A stretch of 64,000 nt of DNA from Chloranthus sessilifolius (taxonomy: Eukaryota > Streptophyta > Magnoliopsida > Chloranthales > Chloranthaceae). Each line of letters begins with the position of its first letter. Position 1 is the stretch's first letter. Shown piece by piece: positions 24,445 to 34,432 of this stretch. The stretch lies in NCBI GenBank assembly GCA_021018995.1, contig CM037585.1:66776646-66840645 (forward strand), written 5' to 3'. A program made the translations under genes and the position numbers. A model generated the notes under the pieces. That model ran no database searches. It was not told the DNA's origin and saw nothing but the letters and a program-made list of their open reading frames with translations.

Positions 24445-25563
24445 TCTGATCTTGGTAATTCTAGGAATCTCCTTTGTACCCAGGTTGATGTCTTTTGTTT
24501 CTTCAATGATTGGGATAGGGCTATGCTCAAAATTGACAAATTGGTCAAGGAGCTCATTGGTGAGCTCCTCAGTAGGGATCTCCTCATCCCGAATTGTGAC
24601 TCCTACCTTTTCTTGTATTTTTATAGGAAAGTGGTCGATTTCACGTGGGACAGACTTTTCAATTAAGGCATAATTTTTTTAATTTTATCAAGAATTTTAA
24701 AAGATATATTTTTTGGATTGTTTTGCATTTCTTTTATTTTTTGGAATTTTCTTTTTCTTCGAAATGGGCCCTTGGCAAAGCAGGTCTTTATATACACATG
24801 GTATTGCCTGCCAAAGACTAACCTCACTATTTAAAGGTTGTTTCTTTTTGGGAAGCCGGTGCCGTATTTGTGGTCATTTGATGCTTCCAGAGTTAGGGGC
24901 ATTGACGCCCAATTCCTCACCTGAGGTGCCGCCCTTTTACCTAGCCTTATGGAGGAGGCTGATTGAGATGACTTTTGGGAGTCAGCCTCCATCATGTTTA
25001 TCTTGGGCTCATCCGAGACTTGTCCTCGAACATCAGCATGGCTTTGTGGGGGTTTATGACAGGCTGCTATATGGGCGGGGGTGTCTCTTCCTCGAAGAGT
25101 GACAGGGATGAGAGGTTGACTTCGATATCTGGGAGAATGATGTAGGGATTGGTCTCATGGATAGGGGCTCTTTTGTGTGTGGATAATTGAGTTGCCCCAT
25201 TCTGGTCAATTTTGATGACCCCTGTGCTTACGAATGTGCTTCAGTGTGAGGTTGTGATAGGGGTTCATCTTCTAGGTCAATCCATCGAGATTTGGTTGTC
25301 GCAATGATTCGGGCCTTTTCCTTGGCCTCCTAGACTTCTTCTTTGGTAGGCTTGTAGCCTAAGCCAAATCTAACCCGCTGGTAGCCCTTGGCCCTGACTG
25401 GGTCTCTTCTGCCTTGTAAGCTAGGACCCAAAACTTTTCCTTTCTGGTAGCCCCACTTTTGGAGCATGTCTACAGCTGCAACCATTCCTTCGCCAATTTT
25501 TTAGGTGGGTTCTGATGTCGATGTGAATGCTTCATACTGAAAGCTATGAAGGTTAGTATCCTC
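24445..25563 (-). pseudogene. Linker and G-patch-like segment of element G
   Basis: At 25290-25500 the minus strand reads AVDMLQKWGYQKGKVLGPSL, then RVRFGLGYKPTKEE and EAKEKARIIA. The LGYKPT pattern is G-patch-like, known between protease and RT in Tat/Ogre-type elements. 24445-25290 has degenerate frames without a motif I can name. Confidence 0.55.
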
Positions 25564-26259
25564 TTATGTATGCGGCACATCCAGTACCTTGAGATTTTTG
25601 ATATTGTGGGCCCTTTTCTCTCTTTCTTCCTGCCCTTCGCCTATTATGGTAATGACCTTTTGTTTCGATATAAATATGATCTTTTGATGCAAGGTCGAAG
25701 GTATCACCCTAATTTCATGCAGCCATGGGTGCCCTAGTAGCAGGTTAAAGGTTGATTTGATATCCATGACTTGGAATGGGATGGAGCAGGTTATTGGTCC
25801 AATGGTGAGCTCCAGGTCTATTTCTCCTATTACCTCCCTTCTGGTGTTATCGAACCCTCTCGCATTTGTTTTGGCCGGCCTAAACATGATTCGATCGATC
25901 CCAATCTTGGTGGCAGTTCACGGCGGACACACATTTAATGCCAAACTGTTGTCGATCAAAACCAATGGTATCATTATACTCCCTGCTTCGACCGTAATGT
26001 TGAGGGGTCGGTAATGACCGCTTCCTTCGGATGGGAGGTTAGCATCCGAATATGAGATGGCATTCGGAGCCATCACTTTTCCAATCATGTGTCCAACCTC
26101 ATTTGGGGAAACTTGGCCAGAGACATGGGCATCTTTTAGCGCTCCCATTAAAGCTTGGAAATGGAGCAGAGACATCATCAGGAGATCCCAGATAGTGATA
26201 TGAGCCGACATTCTTTTTAGTTGTGTCGTTAACACGTGCTCTCGACTCATTCTCTCCAT
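25564..26259 (-). pseudogene. Protease domain of element G
   Basis: Two minus-strand ORFs cover it. The active-site region reads VLIDNSLALNVCP (about 25945-25985), where the family normally has a DNG-type triad; here Gly is replaced by Ser. Downstream DIKSTFNLLLGHPWLHEIRV is the typical conserved block after the flap. Frames break between the two pieces. Nonfunctional. Confidence 0.7.
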
Positions 26260-27379
26260 AGGATGTACTGCTATAGTATCCTTTCTTTCATCTAGTTGGG
26301 CCGGTGCCGATACTTCTGGCTATTTAGAGATCTTGCTAGATCAGGTAACAAATTCTACTACTCCTGGCATTGATATTAGTTTGATTATAGTTTAGCGGGA
26401 CCTGATGGGGATTATATGTTGGTCCGAGGATCTGAAATTGGGTGGGTGAGGGTATCAGAGATGCCTAGATTGATGGCATGGCAAAACTGGGCCAGATCTC
26501 ATTGACTGGTGCCAAAGATGGGTAACTGGCAGGGGTGCGGAAAAATTGTCCCAACCATATTAGATCGGTGTCGGAGATGAAGGTGGATGGGCTGATGATG
26601 GCGTGACAAAATTGGACCAATTGTAGGGAGTCAGAGCTGATTTCAAAGGCGGGATAAAATTTGGCACCATGCAATTGACGGGGGTTGATGTTGAATATGT
26701 TTGGTATTGTGGAGGTGGTGAGGCCCAATTAGTTTGGGCTTGATTAACAGGAGCTGGTGAGGGAAAATATGACCTCAGATCTAGTGGTGCTGATTGAGGT
26801 GTAAGGCTTGGAAAATAATCAGCTAAGTTTAAAGGCTCGACTACCCCGACACTCTCGCTCTCCTGACTCTACAGCCATGACTCATCGTAGTTTTCCCCTA
26901 TGCTAATATATTCTGAGGGGTTGACCTCTTCCATCTCTTCCTGCAACATGTTAACTGTGGCCCTTGGACCCATTCCTCCCTATGGGTGTGGGGGTAACGG
27001 TGCCTGTACGATATTAGTGTGCGGATTTACTTAAGGAGGTGCCGGGGGAATGAGTTTTCATACCTTAATGAGGTCTTATATCGCATGCTTTAATGGCTAA
27101 CATCGATCAGTTGGGTGCCCAGGTTCCTGGTGGTAATTACAATGTGTGCTGGGATCCTAACCTCTAGGGGCGAATTCAGCGGAGGTTGTGGTTGGAGTAT
27201 GGTGACCAAACCTTTTTCAACTAATAAAGGTAAAAGGACATTCAGGGATTGCCCCATGGGAGTGAATATTCGATTATATCAGGCCCCTCTCTTCTCAGGG
27301 TTCATTTGCTCCCAGGGGACATTGTTCCACCTTTGAGCTAGATGTGTTGGTGCTGGTGCCGGCTGTGCTGCTGCGAACC
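26260..27379 (-). other. Degenerate Gag-protease linker of element G
   Basis: Minus-strand sequence between Gag core and protease. There are short frames with stops (for example the 87-codon ORF 26465-26728 in a different register) and no recognisable domain. It is probably the C-terminal Gag/linker after decay. Confidence 0.4.
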
Positions 27380-28080
27380 AAAAGGGTATCATGCTGGTGT
27401 TGGGTGGTGTGTTCATTATAGCTTATACCTCTACCTCTGATCTTCTCTCATTTCTCTGCTCGGTGAATTTTTAGACTCCACTGGCCCCATTGGACACATT
27501 CTTGCTTAAACGTCCCTCTCTAATTGCGTCCTCACAACAGTTGGCATTTCTTGCTACGTTAGCAAAGTTAGATTGCTGCTAGTATACCAGAAAATCTGAG
27601 ATGACTGGCAGAGCATTTTTCAAGATCATCTCAATTTTCTCATCATCTGGTATTCTGTTTCTCACTTGAGCTACCAATACCCTCCATCGCCCAAGGTAGT
27701 CACTGAATCTTTCATCTGACTTCTACTTTAGGCGAGCTAGATCATATTTGTGGGGCTTGATGTCTATATTGTAGACATACTGTTCCTGAAATAGGTGGGT
27801 CAGATCTTTCCAAGTTTTAATCTTGGACAATTTGAGGTATGTGAACCACCTTAGCGCGGGTCCAATAAGGCTTTTTTGGAACACTTTGATGAGGAGTCAT
27901 TCATCTCCGCCATATTGACACATGTCCTCATAGTAGGACTTAAGGTGTGAGATGGGGTTGTTGATGTCGTTATATTTGTGAAATGATGACACTTTGAATT
28001 TAGGTGGCAAAGGCACCTCGACGAATAAATACAAATATGAGAAATCTGTGACATGAATCTCGGTTCCCCCTAACTTCATT
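27380..28080 (-). pseudogene. Gag core domain of element G
   Basis: The minus strand encodes MKLGGTEIHVTDFSYLYLFV, KFKVSSFHKYNDINNPISHL, then GPALRWFTYL, WKDLTHLFQEQY, SDERFSDYLGRWRVLVAQV and IPDDEKIEMILKNAL. This is the usual order of the retrotransposon Gag (Retrotrans_gag) domain in Ty3/gypsy. At least three nonsense codons interrupt the frame, each readable as a Gln or Trp codon change. Confidence 0.8.
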
Positions 28081-28649
28081 AGCTACTTTTGGATTTTATC
28101 CATTTGTTCTTTCAGCTGCTCAGATTCGCTGGATGGTGGGGCTGTTCCCTCACGAGGCTGCCTCCCTTCATTTTAGATGGACTGGGGATTGGTATGTGTG
28201 GGTGGTGGGGGATTAAAGTTAGCGAATGACCCCACATAGGCCCCACTATTTTTTACCTCATCTTCCTCATATTATTGATCAACATACGGTGGAGGAAGGG
28301 TGAGGCTATCCTGCTGATTCTGAATGGGTTGAGCAGGTGCTTGATGAGGCCATTGGGGTTGGGGGAAACTTTGATGAGTGGCTTGTGGAGTGACGGGATG
28401 TGGGAATGGTGGATTTTGGGCAGGTGCCTGAAGAGGCCATTATCCATTTTGGATATGATGGGGATTTAATTGGGGAGTGAGTGGATGGGTAAATTGGGGA
28501 TGGTTGATGGTATGGGATGGATCTTCATATTGAGAAGGGTGCGGGTGTGATGAATATGGATGGACGAGGCTTATGCCGGATTGGGGGATTAGGTTTATTT
28601 GAGGGGGAATAGGGGCCTGTTGGGTATAGGTAAATGTGGGATATCGAGG

Positions 28650-29000
28650 GAATGATGAAGTGTTTGTAAATGGGGCTCCCAGGTTTGGGCCTTGGTGGAC
28701 TTGGGATGTTGGGCCTTGATAGGCTTGGGTATAGGGCAATGGGCCTTGATGGGTTGGGGTATAGGGAAATGGTCCTTGATGGTCTTGGAGTACTGGGCCT
28801 TGTTGGGCTTGGGGCATTGGGCCTTGATGGGCTTGGGGGTGGGCCATTGGGCCTTAATGTGCTTGGGGTATTGGGCTTTGATGATTTTAGGGTATTGGGC
28901 CTGGATGGGCTTCGGGTAATGGGCCTTGATGGGCTTGGGGTATTGGGCCATGATGGGCTTGGGTATAGGGTGTGGGGCCTTGAGGTCCACTCAAATGGCC
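28650..29000 (-). repeat. HQGP peptide repeats in Gag of element G
   Basis: On the plus strand ggGCCTTGATGGGCTTGGGg-type units of 24-36 bp recur about ten times. In the matching minus-strand frame they encode QAHQGP-type repeats (PQAHQGPMPQAQQGP). The units differ in length by multiples of three with a few exceptions. Confidence 0.7.
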
Positions 29001-29354
29001 CCATGGTTGATGGGTGCCTTGGATGGTATGGACAATGGAAGGTTGATTAGGATTTTGAGGGAATGGGGTGTGGAGATTGAGATTTTGAAGGGTTTGTTGG
29101 GGATTCGATATTTGGGGTGGATGAGGATGGCTTTGGGAGGCTTTCCAAATAGTGTAGGCTTTCACCATGTCCTCCATCATGGACATGTGGTCGGGTATCG
29201 GGTTAGAAGTGGATGGCTCACCTAATGAGGGGGATGTATGGGATAAAAAAGGCATGATCTGGGTAGAGGTAGGAAAATTGGGCATGGTTGATGAGGAAAT
29301 GTTGGGCATTGTTTGGGTAATGTTAGGCATTGTTTGGCTAGATTAGGGAAAATT

Positions 29355-29696
29355 GGGCATGACCCGGGTAGAGGTGGGGAAAATGTGCTTGGTTTGTGAG
29401 GATGAGGGAAAATCAGGTATGTTGGATGTGGAAGGAAAGTGAGGTGTATTGGGATTTGTGGGGGGAGATTGTGGTGCATTTGGAGTGGAAGAAAAAATGG
29501 GCATAGTTTGGGTGGAGGGAAAATTGGGCATGACCCGGGTAGAGGTGGGGAAATTGTGCTTGGTTTGTGAGGATGAGGGAAAATCAGGTATGTTGGATGT
29601 GGAAGGAAAGTGAGGTGTATTGGGATTTGTGGGGGGAGATTGTGGTGCATTTGGAGTGGAAGAAAAAATGGGCATAGTTTGGGTGGAGGGAAAATT
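29355..29696 (-). repeat. 171-bp direct tandem duplication in Gag of element G
   Basis: Two units, 29355-29525 and 29526-29696, begin GGGCATGACCCGGGTAGAGG and differ by about one base by eye (aaaatgtg versus aaattgtg). 171 bp is 57 codons, so the reading frame is kept. A third copy starts at 29697 but diverges after about 17 bp. Confidence 0.9.
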
Positions 29697-30284
29697 GGGC
29701 ATGACCCGGGTAGATGGAGGGAAATGTGGTGGATTTTGGGTGAATGAGGGGAAATTGGGTGTATTTGGAGGGGATTGGGATAAATTGGGCATTGCTTGGG
29801 TGTATGTAGGAAAATGGGGGTTGTTGGGATTGGTTGCGGAGGAAAATTTTGGATTGGATGTGGAGGGAAGTTGGGGTGTATGGGTTGTTTGTTGGATGGA
29901 TGTGGGAAAATTAGGGGTTGGTTGGATTGATGTGGGAGAATTGGGAATGGTATGGATGGATGTGGAGGTAAGATGAGGGAGATTTTGAGTGGATGTGGAA
30001 GGGAAATAGGGCATGGCTTGGGTAGATGGGGAAAAAATGGGTGTGTTGGGTGAATGAGGGTAAGGAGTTTAGATTTTGGATGGATGTGGGAGGACAATGG
30101 GGTGAATTTTGAGGGTATGAGGTGGATGTGGATGGGAATAAGGGTGCACCGTAGGGTCCGGTAACATTGAAATGGGATGGGGTGTCGGAATCAGAAATGG
30201 GAATTTCTTCCATGTGGGAATGAATTGGGGAACGTGGCAGGATGAATTGGGATCGACAAAAGCCGGATCAACCGCCCACGACAT

Positions 30285-31689
30285 AGCCTGGCGACGGGTG
30301 GGGTATGGATGCCTCAGATGGGGTTCGTAAAATTTTTTTCTCCTCCCTCTTCCGGATGACGGAGAGTAAGGCGATGCTGTTGCGCCGGCACCACAAGTCT
30401 TTTTGGTTTTTTAATTTTATTTTTTTATTTATTTTTGGGATAAAGTAAATGAACCTTCTTAGAACGAGTTTTGGGGCCTTGGAATTTCCATTTCGAGCGG
30501 TGTTCGTACCTCAAATATTCCTCACGGCGGGATCCCGACACACTTCGGAAGAATCAAAAGGAAAACCCTTTGATCTATGTGAAGGCATGGGAATCCACGC
30601 AAACAACTTGATACCCCGAAGCAAGTCAATAAGAGAGTGTACTCTTTTGACCGGCGAGGGTGTATTGGGTGTCTAAAAGTGCGAGATCTATTAGAGATGC
30701 TAAACCACTAAGCGGGAGACTCGGGGAGGTGATAAAGGCCTCAGATTCGGGTTGCCCAGCTCAGACAGGCTTAGTGTGTGCATTATATGCGCCAGGCCAA
30801 AATCTGGAGATTTTGGCTTGGCGTGTGTATTATACACGATACAGCAGTTCTGGGGAAAAAATGGCTTAGCATGTGTTTTACACACACTAGGCAAAAATGG
30901 GATTTATATTTATATTTTGACAGCAAACAACAAGACTGAAATTGGTCTTTTTTCTGGTTTTTCTGGAAGCGATGCTTCCGGGGACTGATTTCCCTATTAT
31001 AACGGGTCCCTCCTCACTGAACCTAGGGATACAAGGTTGCTTAAGGACAACTAACGCACTCCCCCAAGATTTTTAAGCTTCATAACTGGATCCGTCACGC
31101 ACTCTATATAACTCTGGCGCAAGCGCCTTCTCAGATACTAGATGGGGTGATTCTTTTCGGGATCATCACCACTAAGGGCTGCCGCCATACTAAGAATCGA
31201 AACTTTTGTATCGCTGCCTAAATTCCCAACCCTTTAAAAGCTACCCCCGCAAAAATGATTTAAGTCCCTTAATTCACTTTTAAGGTTCAATTTTAATTTC
31301 AAATTTTAAAAGGGGAATTCGCTTAGGTTCAAAATTAGGTTGTGATGATCCCGTGTCGCCTCTACGGGCCGACGTCCACTGATGGTATATGAGTCCGAGA
31401 AAATAAAAGCTCACGTAGGCCCACCAAATGGCTAAGACGTGTAAAATGCGCAAGTAAGCCCGCCAAACGGCTAAGGCATGTAAATGACTGAAAATAAATG
31501 AAAGTAAAAATAATGGTCAAGTAGGCCTGCCAATTGGGTAAGGTTCTTAAATGACGAAAAAGTAGGGGTAAGTAAAAATTGACCGAATTGTAGGGGTAAG
31601 TATCAAAGAGATGAAGCAAAAAGGGTTAGTAGACAAGAAAAAGAAAAAACAAAAATAGGCCAAAACTTCAAGGGGAAGCTCTACAAGCT
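30285..31689 (-). other. Leader of element G
   Basis: Between the PBS and the Gag start lies 1.4 kb without a convincing ORF on the minus strand. It includes the palindromic motif cluster (30769-30900) and A-rich and T-rich segments. Long leaders are common in Tat/Ogre-type elements, which may have an extra ORF here; I see none intact. Confidence 0.5.
30769..30900. promoter_or_regulatory. Palindromic GTGTATTATACAC motif cluster in leader of element G
   Basis: Three copies of a near-palindrome occur: GTGTGCATTATATGCGC, GCGTGTGTATTATACACG and GCATGTGTTTTACACAC. They are separated by GCCAGGC/CTTGGC words. At 30796-30817 there is a hairpin with 10-bp perfect arms (GCCAAAATCT / AGATTTTGGC) and a 2-base loop. 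The same motif family occurs in the LTR of this element (32740-32945) and in LTR H. Confidence 0.5.
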
Positions 31690-31708
31690 CCCCTCAGTAG
31701 AGTTGCCA
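31690..31708 (-). other. Degenerate primer binding site of element G
   Basis: The minus strand reads TGGCAACTCTACTGAGGGG directly after the LTR end (GTTGCA). It looks like a decayed TGGCGACTC-type PBS, the kind used by Tat/Ogre elements (tRNA-Arg as I recall). Three differences are G-to-A/C-to-T-like. Confidence 0.6.
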
Positions 31709-31960
31709 TCTGTGCAACTGTGGATTTTTATCAAATCCATTGTAACGATGCACTCGTAATAAAATTAGAGTCGCCACCCCAAGCTTTTGGTGTCCCGGAA
31801 AACCTAAATCAATATTATAAGCACCGAAGTACCAAAAATATGACTGATTCCGGTCTATACTAAAGGCTCTTGGGTAGGGGCTTCGGTTATCGATCGGGAA
31901 GGTTTTAGGCACCCGACCAACCCACTCGTAAGCAGTCTCTACTATAGTTGTTTAAATGTG

Positions 31961-31966
<6 letters not shown>

Positions 31967-31993
<27 letters not shown>
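31967..31993. repeat. (AT)n microsatellite
   Basis: Uninterrupted AT dinucleotides within the R/U5 part of the G LTR. Confidence 0.95.
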
Positions 31994-31997
<4 letters not shown>

Positions 31998-32739
31998 GAT
32001 ATATATAAAAAGAAAAGAAAATGAGCAGCATGTCCCCTTTCCCGAAGGCGCACCGATCTTATTGAGCCATTTCTGTTGGTCAAAATTTGGACAACGTAAT
32101 GACTCAATTCTAGGATAGAGGAAAAATAAAGAAGGTAGAGAATAGAGGGGAAAGTCAGAGCTCTCAGGCCCTTGTAGCACTGATGTGGACCTTTGCGTGG
32201 CTGCGTTTGATGAACTTCTGATAGCTTTGATGGTCGCTGGAAGGGTTCTAATATCTAAGGCTTGGTGGCTAAGAGGTAGGAGAAGAAGGCTAGGGGGTAG
32301 ACCTAGTTAAATCTAAAGGATTTATGATGGAAAATGGATGGTAAAGGATGAATCTCAGTTATGGAATTTTGTGGGTTAAATGCTAAAAGGGAGGGCACTC
32401 TAATCTTTTCTCTCCTTTTGAATTTTTTTCAAGCCATTTGCAAGGGGGGGTGCCTCTCTATTTATAGAAAAAGGGAGGTTAGGAGGTTACTTAAGAGCTA
32501 ATTAGGATTAGCAATTAGGTAATCATCTAATATAAGGTTTCCTAGGATCTTTAGGGCTTGGAAATGTAGGCAATGAGCTTCAATGGTAGATGATAGGGTG
32601 GGATTCTAAATGACTAGAGGGTTGCAAATAGGGAAAATGAGGGTGCAACAGTCCTAATGAAACCCACCCTAAACATTGGGATGGTCAACAAGTCAAACCC
32701 CAAAAGTGAAATTTGAGCAAAATTCAAGATTTACTGTCG

Positions 32740-32945
32740 CTAAGCTTGGCATGTGTATTATCCACGCTAGGTATATGTATAGTGTTTGTGAAGTCCAGAG
32801 CCCGCTGGGGGGCCCATCCATGTTTGGAGTGTATAATATACACGCCAAGCCATTTCTAGGAAAAAAATGGCCAGACATTTATAATACACATCTCAGGCAA
32901 CATTTCTCCAGAAATGGCCTAGCGTGTGTATTACACATGCCAGAC
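32740..32945. promoter_or_regulatory. Palindromic motif cluster in U3 of LTR G
   Basis: Four near-palindromes occur: GCATGTGTATTATCCACGC, GTGTATAATATACACGCC (7-bp arms GTGTATA/TATACAC around one base), TATAATACACATC and GCGTGTGTATTACACATGC. They are flanked by CTTGGC/GCCAAGCC words, upstream of the TATA box on the minus strand. The leader of the same element carries the same motif. Confidence 0.5.
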
Positions 32946-33318
32946 AAAATACTAACATTTCTGCCCAATATTCAAATCGCCGTAACTTTTGATATGTAAC
33001 TCCAATTGAGGCGATTCTTAGATCGTTGGAAAGATGGGGAAGTCCTCTTTCAGATGGTATATAACTTAGCTTCAGCAGGTATTTGTATAAAATTTGGCAC
33101 TCCTCTTTCCATCCATTGCTCAGGAGGGTTTGAAATAGGTCCGGGAGAGGATTCTAATGGGTTTAGGAAGGTTATGGTTGACTAGTAAGGGTCCGGGAGG
33201 AGTTCTAAAGTTTTTCAAATGATTCCTAAGGGTTTGGGAAATGCTTTCGAAAGCTCAGGGGTATGCCTTTCTCAAAGTATGTGTCGATTCGGCCTTGGGC
33301 CAAATTTGGGTGTCTACA

Positions 33319-33545
33319 ACAATCATACAAAAATGATGTAGATTGGATATAAAGTATGCTTCCGTAATCATTTCCGATGTAAGATTGAATTGGATTACAC
33401 CGATATCAAAAAGTATTATGTATGTCGTGTCTGCCCGACTTGTGAATCGGTACGCTAGGCATGAAAGATGACCTAGTGCACAAGTCAAGGACTGGGGGTG
33501 TGATAAGTGTTCTTTGTTTGCTCCATCCTATATGGACAAGATTGA
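33319..33545. other. Unassigned DNA between element G and the CACTA-like end
   Basis: 227 bp with no ORF, LTR end or repeat that I recognise. It is host or older transposon sequence flanking the G insertion. Confidence 0.4.
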
Positions 33546-33581
33546 CACTACGTGAAAAAGCCAAAAAACCCACTACCTTGA

Positions 33582-33735
33582 ATAGTGGTTTTTTCAAAAA
33601 ACCACTATCCTAAACAGTTGTAAAAAAAGTAGTGGGGTTTTTTTTACTACTATAGAGGACAGTGGTTTATGAACTTCAACAACGACTGCTCTCAACAGTC
33701 ATAGAAAAAACCACTGCTTTTGGCAGTGGTTTTTT
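33582..33735. repeat. Subterminal hairpins of the CACTA-like end
   Basis: The first hairpin, 33582-33608, has arms ATAGTGGTTTTTT and its exact complement around a single base. The second, 33705-33735, has arms AAAAAACCACTGC and GCAGTGGTTTTTT around 5 bases. Between them AGTGGGG and AGTGGTT words recur. Subterminal repeats like this are typical transposase-binding arrays in CACTA elements. Confidence 0.75.
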
Positions 33736-34074
33736 TATGCATTTTTTTTTTTAAATACTATTTAAAAAAAAAAAGAAATTACGTCGACAATTTTTATGCA
33801 ATTTTTTTTAAAATAATATTTTTTTTATGCTTTTTTTAATGCAATTTTTTAAATAATTTTTTTAATGCTTTAAAAAAAATTATATAAAGAAAAAAAACTA
33901 TTAATCTCATATTTCATCGCATCCATTCAACTCAAATGAAAATCATTCAATGCCATTAATAAAAAAAATAGATGCCCAATTCTTTTATTCAAACAAGGTT
34001 ATAAAGAGAAGAAAAGAAAGAGAGTTAATAATCTAAAGACCCCATGGCCCATTTTCAAAATAAAGAAAAAAAGA

Positions 34075-34432
34075 ATCACAAGGGCACGTGTATTTCGCCC
34101 ACCACCACCAAGGTGGCTTGCTACACCACTCGCCATTGAGCCACTGTCTGATGTCTCTGAGTCCAAGTAAAAACTTGCATAGAAAGCAACCAAATGTGCA
34201 TAATATGCTGGAGGCGCTGCAATGGACATGAAGGGATCATCAGATACCAGTAACATTAGCCATTTTGACGTACTGAGCGAGGCCACGAAAATGGTTGATC
34301 ACCACCCTTGACGAATCACACCATTTTCGCAACCAGGTTCCGTGCCAACTTGATGCAAATCCAAAATAAGTATATTGAATTGAGAAGAGAAATAACATAC
34401 CAATCGATACAGCGCGCGTGCACCTAGCATAC
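34075..34432 (-). pseudogene. ARGONAUTE gene fragment (PIWI C-terminal part) with retained intron
   Basis: Exon 1 (34401-34432, minus) encodes YARCTRAVSI after a TGCAG acceptor and ends at a GTATGT donor. The intron is 34217-34400 and ends CATTGCAG. Exon 2 (34216 down to about 34075) encodes [12 protein letters not shown], then [16 protein letters not shown]. Joining the exons keeps the frame across a split codon. Plant AGO1/AGO10-type proteins have [33 protein letters not shown] here, close to the C-terminus. Catalytic residues are encoded upstream and are absent; the final exon is also absent. The retained intron shows DNA-level origin rather than retroposition. Confidence 0.85.

Larger units (their letters stand above)
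28120..30284 (-). pseudogene. Proline-rich N-terminal Gag region of element G
   Basis: The frame begins MSWAVDPAFVDPNSS at 30284 and continues as a long region rich in Pro, Ser, Thr, Asn, His and Gln. Because of the low complexity, all three minus-strand frames stay open for long stretches (up to 291 codons). It contains the 171-bp tandem repeat (29355-29696) and the HQGP repeats (28650-29000). At least one stop lies in the frame I consider real. Confidence 0.6.
22159..33318 (-). mobile_element. Element G: Tat/Ogre-like Ty3/gypsy retrotransposon, 3' LTR missing
   Basis: The minus-strand order is 5' LTR (31711-33318), degenerate PBS (31690-31708), long leader with palindromic motifs, proline-rich gag (27380-30284), protease (25564-26259), G-patch-like segment (25290-25500), fused RT-integrase remnant (23690-24444) and 3' noncoding region. 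The coding lineage differs from Athila: RT begins EERKNMIDFLQSYQDVFAWS and protease context is LLLGHPWLH. The G-patch-like segment and the GGCGACTC-type U5/PBS point to the Tat/Ogre group. No 3' LTR is found; the left edge abuts element B inside its RT. Confidence 0.8.
31711..33318 (-). repeat. 5' LTR of element G (~1.6 kb)
   Basis: On the minus strand it starts TGTAGACACCCAAATTTGGC at 33318 and ends near CCACAGTTGCA at 31711-31713. The TATA box TATAAATAG is at 32458-32466. U5 carries GGTGGCGACTCTAA (31765-31780), typical of Tat-type LTRs. An (AT)n run lies at 31967-31993. The start matches LTR H at 50770. The bases to the right (ACAAT) would be the target duplication, but the partner end is lost. 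Confidence 0.8.

Noticed and set aside
28440..30284. Several long minus-strand and plus-strand ORFs (up to 291 codons) as separate genes
   Set aside because: Low-complexity Pro/Asn/His-rich repeats leave all three frames open. Only one frame fits the Gag context of element G.
30380..30400. GTGCCGGCGCAAC (minus strand) as PBS of element G
   Set aside because: It is far from the LTR end and only 100 bp from the Gag start. The tract at 31690-31708 directly after the LTR fits better.
31765..31780. TGGCGACTCTAA inside U5 of LTR G as PBS
   Set aside because: It lies within the LTR, about 60 bp before its end. Tat-type LTRs commonly have this word in U5.
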